Shown: positions 37,665-47,273, counted from the first letter of the stretch. The stretch: 64,000 bases of DNA from Paraburkholderia unamae (GCF_003268775.1 NZ_QLSU01000010.1:248001-312000); one strand, 5' to 3'. Notes: generated by a model not told the origin, from the letters alone. Program-made: numbers and translations.

Positions 37665-38531
37665 TCAGGCGCCGTTTTCCATGGTGTACAGCATGCGCTG
37701 CACGGCGCGCGCCGTTTGAATGGGACGCTCCATCGGATACAGGTGGCTGCCCTCGATCCACTCAAAGCGCTCGCCCGCGATGCGCCGCGTCGCCGCGAGG
37801 CCGACCTGGCGAACTTCGCGCGATTCGGTGCCCGCCAGAAAGCTCACCGGCACCGGGGAGCCGTGCACGAGCCGCGCGCCGAGCGTGTGCGGCAGCGTGC
37901 GGTAAATCATGTACTCGGTATGGCGGTCGAAGGCGAGCGTGCGGGCGCCGTCGATCGAAGTCTGAGGAATGCCGAAGTCGATGTAGTCCGAGAGCACGCG
38001 CTCGTCCCAGCGCGCGAACGCGGGCTTCGAGTGGAAGTGGCGCCACGCCTCGTCGCGGTTTGCCCAGTTCGTGCGGCGCGTGCGCGTGGCGGCGGCGGGC
38101 GAGATGCGCTCGTCGAGACCGGTCCACTGCGACACCCGCAGCATGCCGCTGCGCCAGCCCGCGATCACAGGCGAGTCGAGCATCACCACGCCCCTCACCC
38201 AGTGCGGCCTCTTGAGCGCGGCCATCAGCGAGAGATAGCCGCCGAGCGAATGGCCGACGAGCCACACCGGATCTTCATACGTGCGGCCGATGTCGTCGAT
38301 CAGCTGCTCGACGAGATGCGTCCAGTCGCGGGTGACGGGATAACGCGCGTCGTGGCCGATACGCTCGATGTAGCGCAATTCATAGTTGTCGCCCAGCTCG
38401 GCGAAGAACGTGCGATACGTCGAAGCCGGAAAGCCGTTCGCATGCGAAAAATGGATGACGTTTTTCAAGGGCGCGTTGTCTCTGGATGGTCGATTTATGT
38501 CGTTGCCGTTGTTATGGGTACGGCTTTGCAT
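37665..38531 (-). CDS. Alpha/beta-fold hydrolase
   Basis: A 288-residue alpha/beta hydrolase. The HG oxyanion position is replaced by SHANGFPAST at about residues 29-38, a form seen in a group of uncharacterised hydrolases. The nucleophile elbow is GHSLGG with Ser95 and the late WIEGSHLYPMERP supplies the likely catalytic His. The substrate is unknown. It lies 12 bp after comEC and is probably in the same operon. Confidence 0.87.
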   Translation of the reverse strand: MQSRTHNNGNDINRPSRDNAPLKNVIHFSHANGFPASTYRTFFAELGDNYELRYIERIGHDARYPVTRDWTHLVEQLIDDIGRTYEDPVWLVGHSLGGYLSLMAALKRPHWVRGVVMLDSPVIAGWRSGMLRVSQWTGLDERISPAAATRTRRTNWANRDEAWRHFHSKPAFARWDERVLSDYIDFGIPQTSIDGARTLAFDRHTEYMIYRTLPHTLGARLVHGSPVPVSFLAGTESREVRQVGLAATRRIAGERFEWIEGSHLYPMERPIQTARAVQRMLYTMENGA

Positions 38532-38543
38532 CGTCCCGGCGCG

Positions 38544-41171
38544 CTAGTTCTGCTCCGGCGGGTCCATCCAGTAGCGCCGCGCCGTGTCGCGAAAGCGCTC
38601 GATGGCGAGGGCGCCGGGACGCGCCTCGATGCGCGCCGCGCCGTCGGCGTCGCTGCGCGCGAGCACGATATGGCGTGCCGCGTAGCGCGCGTAGACACCC
38701 GGATGCGGGTGATGAAAGCGATTCAGGTAGCCTACCTGAAATATCGCGACGAGCGGCCAGACAGAGTCGAGGAACGGTTCAGTCGACGAGGTGCGGCTGC
38801 CGTGGTGCGGCACGACCAGCACCTGTGCGCGCAGTTGCGCGGGTTCGCGCGCGACGAGCGTGCGCTCGACGCCCGCTTCGATGTCGGCGGCGATCAGGGC
38901 CGATACCGGCTCCTGCCCTGCCCGCGCCGCCGTCGAGACGCGCAGCACGCAGCAATGGGCGTTCGGCTTTCCCGCGAGCGGCCCCGGATCAGGCCATAGC
39001 ACCTCGAAATCGACGCCGTCCCACTGCCAGCGCTGCCCCGCCGCGCATTGCACCGTCTGCGCGCCCTTCTCGCGCGCGCTCGCCCATAGCGGGTGCGCAG
39101 GCAGGATGCCCGCAACGAACTGACCGACGCCGATCGAATCGAGCACGGCCTGTGCGCCGCCCGAATGATCGGAATCGTCGTGGCTGATCATCAGCGCGTC
39201 GAGGCGCGTTACGCCGTGCGCCTGCAAATAGGGCACGACGATGCGCTCGCCCGCCTGCGTCGACTCGGGGCCGGGGCCGGCGTCGAACAACAAGCTATGG
39301 CGCGCCGTCTCGACCAGCACCGAGGTGCCCTGCCCGATGTCGAGCGCCGTGAGCCGGAACGCGCCCGGCGGCGCTCCCGTGGGCGCGGGCACGAGCAGCG
39401 GCAGCCAGGTGAACGGAGCGAGCCAGCGCAGCGGCCAGCCGCGCGGTGCGAGACACCACGCGACGCCCACGGCCGCGCAGGCGAGTTGCCACGCGCCCGG
39501 TTGCGGCAAGCGCAAAACAGCCCATGGCACGCCTTCGAGCACGCCTAGCACCACTGCAAGCCAGTCGAGGCACGTATGCGCCGCGCGCAGGGCGAGCGCG
39601 TCCAAGGGCGCGGGCAATGCCGCGCTCCCGATGACCATCGGCGTGACGAGCATGCTCACCCAGGGAATCGCGAACGCGTTGGCCACGGGGCCAATCAGCG
39701 GGATTTGCGCGAACCAGTACGCGGTGAGCGGCGCGAGCGCCAGCGTGACGGCCCATTGCACGCGGGCGCTGTCGCCGGCGCGCGAAGCGAAACGTTGCGC
39801 CGCCCTGCGCCATCCACCGCGCGGCACGGCGGCAACGGCGAAGCGCCGTGCCCCGCCGGTACGCGCCCCTGGCTGCGGCTCGTCCCGATCGCGCATCGGG
39901 TCGATTTCGTCCGGCGAAAGATCCTGCGGCGCGTCCCGGCGCAGGCGCGGCACGCCGGTCGCCGCAAAAAGGATGGCCGCGACGGCGCAAAAAGAGAGCC
40001 AGAAGCCGGCCGCCGTCACGGCCCACGGATCGCGCAGCAGCACGAGGCCGAGCGCCCAGCCGAGCACGTGCGAGCGCGCCACCTCGCGGCCCGTAAAGAG
40101 TGCGAGCGCCACGACCGCGAGCATCCAGAGCGCACGCTGCACCGGCACGTTGAAGCCGGCAAGCGCCGCATAAACGGCCGCCGCGAGCAGCGCGCCCGCC
40201 ACGGCGACTTTCTGTGCGGGCACGACGAGCGGCGCCTCGACACCCCGCCAGCGCGCGCGCCGCCAGAGCGCGCCTGCGATCCAGCCTGCCAGTCCCGCGA
40301 CGAACGCAAGATGCAGCCCCGAAATCGCCACCAGATGGCTCGTGCCGGTATTGCGCATGAGGCGCCAGTCCGCGTCGCTGACCGAGTCCTGCGCGCCGGT
40401 TGCGAGCGCGATGACGATGCCGCGATGCGGCGCGTCGCCGAGTACCGCAACGATGCGCTCCCGCAGTGCGGCGCGAGCGCGCTCGATGCGCACGCCCACG
40501 CCGTCAGCATCGACGGGAAGACGCCTTGCATGCGCCGGATCGCTCACGTAGCCCGTGGCGCGCACGCCGCGCGCGAGCCACGCGGCTTCCGCGTCGCGCA
40601 GGCCGAAATTGCCATTGCCGTGCGGGCGTTTGAGGCGCACCGCAAGACGCCAGCGTGCGCCGGGCACGAGCGGCGGCAGCGGCGTCTCGCGGGCCACCCA
40701 GGACAACTGGATCAAATGCGGCAGCCGCGTGGCGGCCGTCGAAGCTTCACGCCCGCCCCAGGATTCAACACGAAAGAGAAAGCTCGCCCCGTTCGCGCCG
40801 TACGAAGGCAGGCTGGAGATATAGCCGCTGACGTCGAGATCACGGGTCTGCCAGGCAGCGGGAAGCCCATCGGCAAGCCGCAGTTCGGCGCGCCACGCGG
40901 CGTAGCCGAATCCCACGCAGCTTGCCGCCAGCCACACCGACGCCCAACCGCTCGCAATGCGCCGGCGCCGCGCGATACCGAAGCCAGGTGATTGCTCGGC
41001 CGCATCGAGCACTGCGTCCAACGGCGTTGCGCCGCCGAGCGCCCAGACGGCCAACCCGGCGGCCAGCGCGGCCACCAGAATGAGACCAAGCCACGCGCCC
41101 CACCCCGGCAATGCCGCCTGGCGCTGCAACAGGATCACGCCCAGCGCAAAACCGCACCACATCGCCCGCAT
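38544..41171 (-). CDS. comEC: DNA internalisation protein ComEC/Rec2
   Basis: A 875-residue inner-membrane channel for uptake of single-stranded DNA. The order is an N-terminal DUF4131 domain, the polytopic competence domain (GTSHLVAISGLHLAFVAGLAGW is its hallmark start) and a C-terminal metallo-beta-lactamase domain with HDDSDHSGG. I chose the ATG at 41171, which has a GGGAGG ribosome site; the frame opens five codons earlier at a TTG. Being intact, it hints that DNA uptake is possible, but no other competence genes are in the window. Confidence 0.93.
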   Translation of the reverse strand: MRAMWCGFALGVILLQRQAALPGWGAWLGLILVAALAAGLAVWALGGATPLDAVLDAAEQSPGFGIARRRRIASGWASVWLAASCVGFGYAAWRAELRLADGLPAAWQTRDLDVSGYISSLPSYGANGASFLFRVESWGGREASTAATRLPHLIQLSWVARETPLPPLVPGARWRLAVRLKRPHGNGNFGLRDAEAAWLARGVRATGYVSDPAHARRLPVDADGVGVRIERARAALRERIVAVLGDAPHRGIVIALATGAQDSVSDADWRLMRNTGTSHLVAISGLHLAFVAGLAGWIAGALWRRARWRGVEAPLVVPAQKVAVAGALLAAAVYAALAGFNVPVQRALWMLAVVALALFTGREVARSHVLGWALGLVLLRDPWAVTAAGFWLSFCAVAAILFAATGVPRLRRDAPQDLSPDEIDPMRDRDEPQPGARTGGARRFAVAAVPRGGWRRAAQRFASRAGDSARVQWAVTLALAPLTAYWFAQIPLIGPVANAFAIPWVSMLVTPMVIGSAALPAPLDALALRAAHTCLDWLAVVLGVLEGVPWAVLRLPQPGAWQLACAAVGVAWCLAPRGWPLRWLAPFTWLPLLVPAPTGAPPGAFRLTALDIGQGTSVLVETARHSLLFDAGPGPESTQAGERIVVPYLQAHGVTRLDALMISHDDSDHSGGAQAVLDSIGVGQFVAGILPAHPLWASAREKGAQTVQCAAGQRWQWDGVDFEVLWPDPGPLAGKPNAHCCVLRVSTAARAGQEPVSALIAADIEAGVERTLVAREPAQLRAQVLVVPHHGSRTSSTEPFLDSVWPLVAIFQVGYLNRFHHPHPGVYARYAARHIVLARSDADGAARIEARPGALAIERFRDTARRYWMDPPEQN

Positions 41172-41252
41172 CGCGCCTCCCTGCAACGAGGGGGCGAAAG
41201 GCGTCAGTCACGCCACGCGGCACGCTTGCCGCGCACACCACCCAGGCAACGA

Positions 41253-42041
41253 TTATGCAGACGAAAGCGCGAGCCGCGGCAGCGCGGCCGCCGCGTTAGC
41301 CGTTGTGCCAAGGGCAAGCGCCTCGGCGCTCAAGCCCCGCAAGCCCGCGAGCACGGCGCCGATGCGCGGCACCTGGTCGGGCGTGTTGCGCTCGCGGTAG
41401 CGCCATGAAGGCGCGATATCGGGCGCGTCGGTTTCCATGACGATCGCGTCGAGCGGCAATTGCTCCGCGAGCCTGCGGATCTGCAAGGCACGCTCGAACG
41501 TGACATTGCCGCCGAAGCCCAGATGCATGCCGTGGTCGATGAACGCGCGCGCCTGCTGGAAACTGCCGTTGAACGCATGCGCAATGCCGGTCGTCACGCC
41601 GTTGCGGCGCAAGCCCTTGAGCACCTGGTCCTGCGACTTGCGCACATGGCAGATCGCCGGCAAGCCGAACTCGCGCGCAAGGCGCAACTGCGCGTCATAG
41701 AAGTGCTGCTGGCGCGCTTCGTCGAGGCCCGGCACGAAGTAGTCGAGCCCGATCTCGCCGATGCCGACAAAACGCGGATCGTCGAGACTCGCCTCGATCT
41801 CGCGGCGCAAGGCGTCGAGGTCTTCGTCGCGCGCCTGCGGCGTGTAGAGCGGATGGATGCCGAGCGCGTAGACGGCGCCTTCGGTGCGATGCGCGAGCGC
41901 ACGCACCGTCGCGAAGTTCTCGCGCGCCACCGCCGGAATCACGATGCGCGACACGCCCGCCGCGCGCGCGGACTGCGCGACCGCGTCGCGGTCGGCGTCG
42001 AATTCGGCGGCGTCGAGATGGCAGTGTGTGTCGATCCACAT
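41253..42041 (-). CDS. TatD family metal-dependent hydrolase
   Basis: A 262-residue TIM-barrel metallohydrolase. The HxH pair is His6 and His8 (WIDTHCHLD). Later ligands lie in IGEIGLDYF, CHVRKSQ, AHAFNGS and ETDAPDI. TatD-type proteins are 3'-5' DNA exonucleases or peptide-related deacylases in other bacteria. It lies between lolD and comEC and is probably co-transcribed with them. Confidence 0.92.
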   Translation of the reverse strand: MWIDTHCHLDAAEFDADRDAVAQSARAAGVSRIVIPAVARENFATVRALAHRTEGAVYALGIHPLYTPQARDEDLDALRREIEASLDDPRFVGIGEIGLDYFVPGLDEARQQHFYDAQLRLAREFGLPAICHVRKSQDQVLKGLRRNGVTTGIAHAFNGSFQQARAFIDHGMHLGFGGNVTFERALQIRRLAEQLPLDAIVMETDAPDIAPSWRYRERNTPDQVPRIGAVLAGLRGLSAEALALGTTANAAAALPRLALSSA

Positions 42042-42069
42042 GGCGGGGCTCGTTTAACGACTCAGCAAC

Positions 42070-42801
42070 TCAGACCGGCACAACCGGCTCCTCGTGCAGC
42101 ATGCCGTCGCGCAAGCGCACGATGCGATCGCACCGCGCCGCGAGATCGGGGTCGTGCGTCACGATCACGAAGCTCGTATCGAACTGATCGGAAAGTTCGA
42201 GCATGAGATTGAACACGGTGTCGGCCGTGCCGCCGTCCAGGTTGCCCGTGGGCTCGTCGGCCAGCACGCAGGCGGGCTTGGTCACGAGCGCGCGCGCGAT
42301 CGCCACGCGCTGGCGCTCGCCGCCCGAAAGCTCGCCCGGCCGGTTGCGCGCGCGATGCGAGAGACCCACGCGCTCGAGTATCGCCATCGCCTCGGCGCGC
42401 GCGGCTTCCTGCGTCATGCGGCGAATGCGCAGCGGCATCGCCACGTTGTCGAGCGCCGAGAACTCGGGCAGCAGATGGTGGAACTGATAAACGAAGCCCA
42501 GCGCGCGATTGCGCAACTCGTTGCGTTCGCGCTCGGAAAGCTCCGTGAACGGCTTGCCCAGCACGGACACCTTGCCCGCGCCCGGCTCGTCGAGGCCGCC
42601 CAGCACATGCAGCAGCGTGCTCTTGCCCGAGCCCGAGGCGCCCACCACGGCGAGCTTCTCGCCGCGCTTCACCTTGAGGTCGGTGTCGTGCAGCACCTGC
42701 ACGGCAAGCGCGCCCTGGCCGAACACCTTCGAAACGCCATACGCTTCGAGCACGTACGGATAGTCGCCTGCCGCGGCGATCAGCGATTGACGGTCATTCA
42801 T
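42070..42801 (-). CDS. lolD: Lipoprotein-releasing ABC transporter ATPase LolD
   Basis: A 243-residue ATP-binding subunit. Walker A GASGSGKS is at residues 54-61, the signature is LSGGERQRV and Walker B reads CVLADEPTGNLD. It powers release of lipoproteins from the inner membrane to LolA. Its start overlaps the end of the permease gene by eight bases, so they are translated together. Confidence 0.95.
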   Translation of the reverse strand: MNDRQSLIAAAGDYPYVLEAYGVSKVFGQGALAVQVLHDTDLKVKRGEKLAVVGASGSGKSTLLHVLGGLDEPGAGKVSVLGKPFTELSERERNELRNRALGFVYQFHHLLPEFSALDNVAMPLRIRRMTQEAARAEAMAILERVGLSHRARNRPGELSGGERQRVAIARALVTKPACVLADEPTGNLDGGTADTVFNLMLELSDQFDTSFVIVTHDPDLAARCDRIVRLRDGMLHEEPVVPV

Positions 42802-44047
42802 AGCGCAGCGCCTCCGCGGGACGAACCTTGGCCGCGCGCCAGCTCGGATAGAGCGTGGCGAGCGCGGACAGCACGAACGCGATCACGCCGATGCGGATCA
42901 CATCCGATGCCACGAGCTCCGAAGGCAACTCGCTGATGAAATACACCGAAGGCGGCAGGAACTGGACGCCGAGCAGATGCTCGATCGCCGGCACGCTCCA
43001 GGGAATGCTCCACGCGATCAGGCAGCCGAGCGCGATGCCGATGCCCGTGCCCACGAAGCCGATCGTCACGCCCTGCACGACGAAAATCTTCATGATCGAG
43101 CCCGGCTGCGCGCCGAGCGTGCGCAGGATCGCGATATCGGCCTGCTTGTTGGTGACGGTCATGACGAGAGACGAAACGAGATTGAACGCCGCGACCGCGA
43201 TGATGAGCGTGAGGATGATGAACATCATGCGCTTTTCGATCTGCACGGCCGAGAACCACGTCTTGTTCTGCTGCGTCCAGTCGCGGATATAGAGGTCACC
43301 GGACAGCGTATGCACGAGCTGGCGCGCCACCGCCGGCGCACGCTGCATGTCCTTTAGACGCAGGCGCACGCCGCTTGGCGCGCCCAGGCGATAGAGCACT
43401 TCGGCGTCGCGGATATTCACGAGCGCAAGCGTACTGTCGTACTCGTAGTGGCCCGACTCGAACACGCCCACCACCGTGAACTGCTTCAGGCGCGGCAACA
43501 TGCCCGCGGGCGTGATCGAGCCCTCGGGCGCGACGAGCGTGACCTTGTCGCCCACCGCCACGCCGAGGTTCACCGCGAGATCCGCGCCGAGCACGATGCC
43601 GAAGCTGCCAGGCGTGAGATTGTTCAAGCTCCCCGCCTTCATTTCCTTGCCGATGTCCGAGACCTGCGGCTCCTCGGAGGGCTCGACGCCGCGCAGCGCG
43701 ACGCCGTTTACGCTGTCACCGCGCGTGAGCAGCGCCTGGGCGTCCACGTAGGGCGCCGCGCCGATCACTTCGGGATTGGTCCTGGCTTCCTTCGCGGTGA
43801 GCTGCCAGTCGGGCATCGTGCCCGTGGGCGAAAAGATCTCGATGTGCGCGAGCACGGAGAGCATGCGGTCGCGCACGTCGCGCTGGAACCCGTTCATCAC
43901 GGAGAGCACGACAATCAGCGCCGCGACGCCGAGCGCGATGCCCGACATCGAAACGAGCGCGATGAACGAGATGAAACCGTTGCCGGTCGTGCGCTTGCCG
44001 GCGCGGGTGTAGCGCCAGCCTATCTGCCATTCGTAGGGAAGTTTCAA
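42794..44047 (-). CDS. Lipoprotein-releasing ABC transporter permease, LolC/E family (single copy here)
   Basis: A 417-residue permease with one N-terminal membrane segment (GFISFIALVSMSGIALGVAAL), a large periplasmic domain, and three C-terminal segments ending in the MacB/FtsX-type VRPAEALRYE. E. coli has two different subunits, LolC and LolE; here only one gene precedes lolD, so it may form a homodimer like LolF. The start appears to be TTG at 44047, preceded by AAGGAAT; no ATG fits the family start KLPYEWQIGWRYTRAGKR. Confidence 0.9.
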   Translation of the reverse strand: MKLPYEWQIGWRYTRAGKRTTGNGFISFIALVSMSGIALGVAALIVVLSVMNGFQRDVRDRMLSVLAHIEIFSPTGTMPDWQLTAKEARTNPEVIGAAPYVDAQALLTRGDSVNGVALRGVEPSEEPQVSDIGKEMKAGSLNNLTPGSFGIVLGADLAVNLGVAVGDKVTLVAPEGSITPAGMLPRLKQFTVVGVFESGHYEYDSTLALVNIRDAEVLYRLGAPSGVRLRLKDMQRAPAVARQLVHTLSGDLYIRDWTQQNKTWFSAVQIEKRMMFIILTLIIAVAAFNLVSSLVMTVTNKQADIAILRTLGAQPGSIMKIFVVQGVTIGFVGTGIGIALGCLIAWSIPWSVPAIEHLLGVQFLPPSVYFISELPSELVASDVIRIGVIAFVLSALATLYPSWRAAKVRPAEALRYE

Positions 44048-44423
44048 GCGATTCCTTTTTGCGTCTTCGTTGCGCTCCGGCGGCGCGCCCTCTGGCGGCG
44101 GGCCCTCTGGCGGAGCGCCCTTGCGGCGGCGTTTTGGCCTGGGGCCAGTGCGCCGGACGGCCGGAGAATATCGTGCCGGGTCGGGCAACGACCAAGCGCG
44201 AAGTTTGCCACACTGGCGGCACTTCACGGACTTTCGCGCGAGATGGCTCGTTGATGCGCAACGCGTTCCCCATGCCTCGCGCGCTTCGCCCGTTCTTTCC
44301 TTCGAGCCGCTTTTCGGCCACAAGTGCCGCAGCCGGGATACGAAGGCGCCCGCGAGGCGCACACGCAAGACGCACCGGCCAGGCAACGGCGCCCGCACCC
44401 GGCGCGCGGAGCGCCGAAGTACA
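44048..44423. other. Divergent intergenic region between the Lol permease and the RpfE-like gene
   Basis: This 376-bp region lies between two genes pointing apart, so both promoters should be here. It contains a short GC-rich repeat at 44075-44119. No protein-like frame is seen in it. A TACAAT at 44420-44425 resembles a -10 box but overlaps the first possible ATG of the RpfE-like gene. Confidence 0.55.
44075..44119. repeat. Three 15-bp GC-rich tandem repeats
   Basis: Three units of the form CTCTGGCGGCGGGCC (first CTCCGGCGGCGCGCC, third CTCTGGCGGAGCGCC) occur head to tail in the 5' region of the Lol permease gene, with a partial fourth unit following. Confidence 0.75.
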
Positions 44424-45533
44424 ATGCGCACCATCATGCCCGCCGACCGACTTCATCTTCTCGTCCCGTTTGCCCTGCCCTCCGCGGCGGCCGCCTCCAC
44501 CGCGCTCGCGGGCCTCGAATTCCCGGCGCTCGCGAAACTGGTTGCGCGCGCGACGCTCGGCGAACAGGTGATCGGCGAGGACTTTCAGCGCACGCTGCCG
44601 CACGAGCGCTGGGTTGCGCGCCAGTTCGGCGCGCTCAGCGCGAATCCCGCGCCGGCCGCCGACGACGAAGCGCCGCTCGCCCCCTACATGCTGCTCGCCG
44701 ACGGCGGCACGCCTGGCGACGACATCTGGGCGTGCGTGCAGCCCGTGCACGTGCGTATCGCGCACGATCACCTCGTGCTGATCGACCCGGCGTCGCTGGA
44801 ACTCGCCGACGCCGACGCCGCCACGCTCTACACGATTGCCAAACCGTTGATCGAAGAGCTCGGCGTGCGCGTCGAGGCGCCCACGCCGCAGCGCTGGTAT
44901 CTCTCGTCGGATGCGTTCGGCACGCTCGCGGGCGCTTCGCCCTTGCGGGCGAGCGGCCGCAATATCGAAATCTGGCTGCCGCACGAAGCCCATTCCGGCC
45001 AGCGTTCGCGCGCCTGGATGAAAGTGCAGAACGAAGTGCAGATGGCGTGGTTCGAGCACCCGGTGAACGAGGCACGCGAGGCGCGCGGTCTGCCCGCGGT
45101 CAACTCGATCTGGTTTCACGCGCAGGGCGTGCTGCGCACCGTGACGAGCCCGTTCGCGCGCGTGCGTTCCGATGCGGCCGCCACGCGCGGCCTCGCGCTC
45201 GCCGCGAAGTCGCAAGTGGGCCCGGCGCCCGCCACCTTCGCAGCGCTCACGGCCTCGCTCAACAATGGGTCGGGGGCCGGAGCCACGCTCGTCGAACTCG
45301 ATCCCTTCTCCGCCGCCTTCATCCAGCAGGACTGGGGCCGCTGGAACGCCGCGTTCGCGCAACTGGAGCGCGACTGGTTCGCGCCCGCGCTCACGGCGCT
45401 GCAAACGGGCGCGCTCGGTGCGCTCGACCTCACGCTGTGCGGCGACACCGGCTCGGTCACGCTCTCCATCACGCGCGGCGACCTGCGCAAATTCTGGCGA
45501 CGCCGCCTGTTCGCGTCGCTTTTCGTCGAATGA
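44424..45533 (+). CDS. RpfE-like conserved protein of unknown function
   Basis: A 369-residue (or 365) soluble protein resembling the RpfE-type 'regulatory protein' or phosphoglycerate-mutase-like family seen upstream of recJ in Burkholderia and Xanthomonas. Recognisable parts are LHLLVPFALP near the start, a middle EIWLPHEA and NSIWFHAQGVL, and a C-terminal DWFAPALTALQTG. No catalytic motif is clear. The ATG could be at 44424 or 44436; neither has a good ribosome site. It lies 33 bp before recJ. Confidence 0.75.
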   Translation: MRTIMPADRLHLLVPFALPSAAAASTALAGLEFPALAKLVARATLGEQVIGEDFQRTLPHERWVARQFGALSANPAPAADDEAPLAPYMLLADGGTPGDDIWACVQPVHVRIAHDHLVLIDPASLELADADAATLYTIAKPLIEELGVRVEAPTPQRWYLSSDAFGTLAGASPLRASGRNIEIWLPHEAHSGQRSRAWMKVQNEVQMAWFEHPVNEAREARGLPAVNSIWFHAQGVLRTVTSPFARVRSDAAATRGLALAAKSQVGPAPATFAALTASLNNGSGAGATLVELDPFSAAFIQQDWGRWNAAFAQLERDWFAPALTALQTGALGALDLTLCGDTGSVTLSITRGDLRKFWRRRLFASLFVE

Positions 45534-45566
45534 TCATCGAATGACCTCTTTCACTCAACGCCCCGC

Positions 45567-47273
45567 ATGACCCGAATCGTCACTCGCGCCTGCTCGCCCG
45601 CCGACACTGAAGCGCTCGTGCGCCACGGCCTGCACCCGGTGCTCGCCCGCCTCTACGCCTCGCGCGGCGTCTGCCAGCCCGACGAGATCGAAACCGGCCT
45701 CGCTCGCCTGATTCCGCCCACGAGCATGAAAGGCCTCGAAGAAGCCGCCGCGCTGCTTGCCGACGCCCTCGAAGCCGACTGCCGCATGCTCGTGGTCGCC
45801 GACTACGACTGTGACGGCGCGACCGCCTGCGCCGTGGCCGTGCGCGGCCTGCGCATGTTCGGCGCGCAGATCGACTATCTCGTGCCGAACCGTTTCGAGT
45901 ATGGCTACGGCCTCACGCCCGAGATCGTCGCGCTCGCCGCGCAACGTAAAGGCGGCCCGCCCGATGTCCTGATCACGGTGGACAACGGCATTGCCAGCGT
46001 CGAAGGCGTGGACGCGGCGAACGAACTGGGCATCGAAGTGCTCGTGACCGACCACCACCTGCCCGGCGACACGCTCCCCGACGCGCGCGCCATCGTCAAT
46101 CCGAACCAGCCGGGTTGCGAGTTCCCGAGCAAGTGCATCGCGGGCGTGGGCGTCATGTTCTATACGCTGCTCGCGCTGCGTGCCGAGTTGCGCAAGCGCG
46201 GCGCCTTCAGCGACGGCAAGCCCGAACCGCGCCTCGACGGTCTGCTCGATCTCGTCGCGCTCGGCACCGTCGCCGACGTCGTGAAGCTCGACGGCAACAA
46301 CCGCGTGCTCGTCGCGCAGGGCTTGCAGCGCGTGCGCAACGGCCGCATGCAGCCGGGCATCGCGGCGCTCTTTCGCGCGGCGGGTCGCGACGCGAAAAGC
46401 GCGTCGGGCTTCGACTTCGGCTTCGCGCTAGGCCCGCGCCTGAACGCGGCCGGTCGCCTCTCGGACATGTCGCTCGGCATCGAGTGCCTGACCACCGACG
46501 ACGTGGGCCGCGCGTGGGAACTCGCGCAGCAGCTCGATTCGATGAACCGCGAACGCCGCGAAATCGAGGCCGGCATGCAGCAGCAGGCGCTCGCCGATCT
46601 CGCCGATGTCGATCCAGAAGGCAAGGCCACGCTCACGCTGTTCAACGAAAGCTGGCACCAGGGCGTGATCGGCATCGTCGCGGGGCGGCTCAAGGAGCGC
46701 TTCCACCGGCCGTCCTTCACCTTCGCGCCCGCCGATGACGGCGGCGAGCTCGTGAAAGGCTCGGGCCGTTCGATCCCCGGTTTCCATCTGCGCGACGCCG
46801 TCGATCTCATCAGCAAGCGCGAGCCGGGCCTGATCCACAAGTTCGGCGGCCACGCCATGGCCGCAGGCATGACGATCGCCGCCGCCGACGTGCCGCGCTT
46901 CGCCGCCGCGTTCGAGCGCGTGGCCCGCGAATGGCTCACCGAGGAAGCGCTCGCGCGCACGGTGGAAACCGACGGCGATCTCGAAGACGCCTACTTCACG
47001 CCCGATTTCGTGGAGATGCTCGACGCCGCCGTGTGGGGCCAGGGCTTCCCCGCGCCGGTGTTTTCAGGCGAATTCGAGGTGGCCTCGCAGGCGCTCGTGA
47101 AGGACAAGCACCTCAAGCTGCAACTGCTGCGCGGGCGCCAGCGCTTCAACGCGATCTGGTTCAACCACACCGAGTCGCTGCCGCAACACACCACGGTCGC
47201 CTACCGGCTCGTGCGCGACACCTGGAACGGTGTTTCGCGCGTGCAGCTCGTCGTGGAGCACGCCGCGCTCTGA
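45567..47273 (+). CDS. recJ: Single-stranded-DNA-specific exonuclease RecJ
   Basis: A 568-residue 5'-3' exonuclease of the DHH family used in recombination and mismatch repair. Metal motifs are ADYDCDG at residues 78-84, TVDNG at 137-141 and TDHH at 161-164. The DHHA1 domain with KGSGRSIPGFHLRDAV and the GGHAMAAG motif follows. The gene is 106 bp before prfB, as in many beta- and gammaproteobacteria (recJ-prfB-lysS). Confidence 0.96.
   Translation: MTRIVTRACSPADTEALVRHGLHPVLARLYASRGVCQPDEIETGLARLIPPTSMKGLEEAAALLADALEADCRMLVVADYDCDGATACAVAVRGLRMFGAQIDYLVPNRFEYGYGLTPEIVALAAQRKGGPPDVLITVDNGIASVEGVDAANELGIEVLVTDHHLPGDTLPDARAIVNPNQPGCEFPSKCIAGVGVMFYTLLALRAELRKRGAFSDGKPEPRLDGLLDLVALGTVADVVKLDGNNRVLVAQGLQRVRNGRMQPGIAALFRAAGRDAKSASGFDFGFALGPRLNAAGRLSDMSLGIECLTTDDVGRAWELAQQLDSMNRERREIEAGMQQQALADLADVDPEGKATLTLFNESWHQGVIGIVAGRLKERFHRPSFTFAPADDGGELVKGSGRSIPGFHLRDAVDLISKREPGLIHKFGGHAMAAGMTIAAADVPRFAAAFERVAREWLTEEALARTVETDGDLEDAYFTPDFVEMLDAAVWGQGFPAPVFSGEFEVASQALVKDKHLKLQLLRGRQRFNAIWFNHTESLPQHTTVAYRLVRDTWNGVSRVQLVVEHAAL

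Noticed and set aside
35895..38999. A 1034-codon open frame on the plus strand opposite pyrG and its neighbours.
   Set aside because: It is a shadow of the minus-strand genes: Arg/His/Asp/Val-rich with no domain, as expected from GC-rich codon bias, and pyrG is certain.
44075..44125. The repeats ahead of the Lol permease as a CRISPR-like array.
   Set aside because: Units are 15 bp with no spacers and lie in a promoter region; no cas genes are present.
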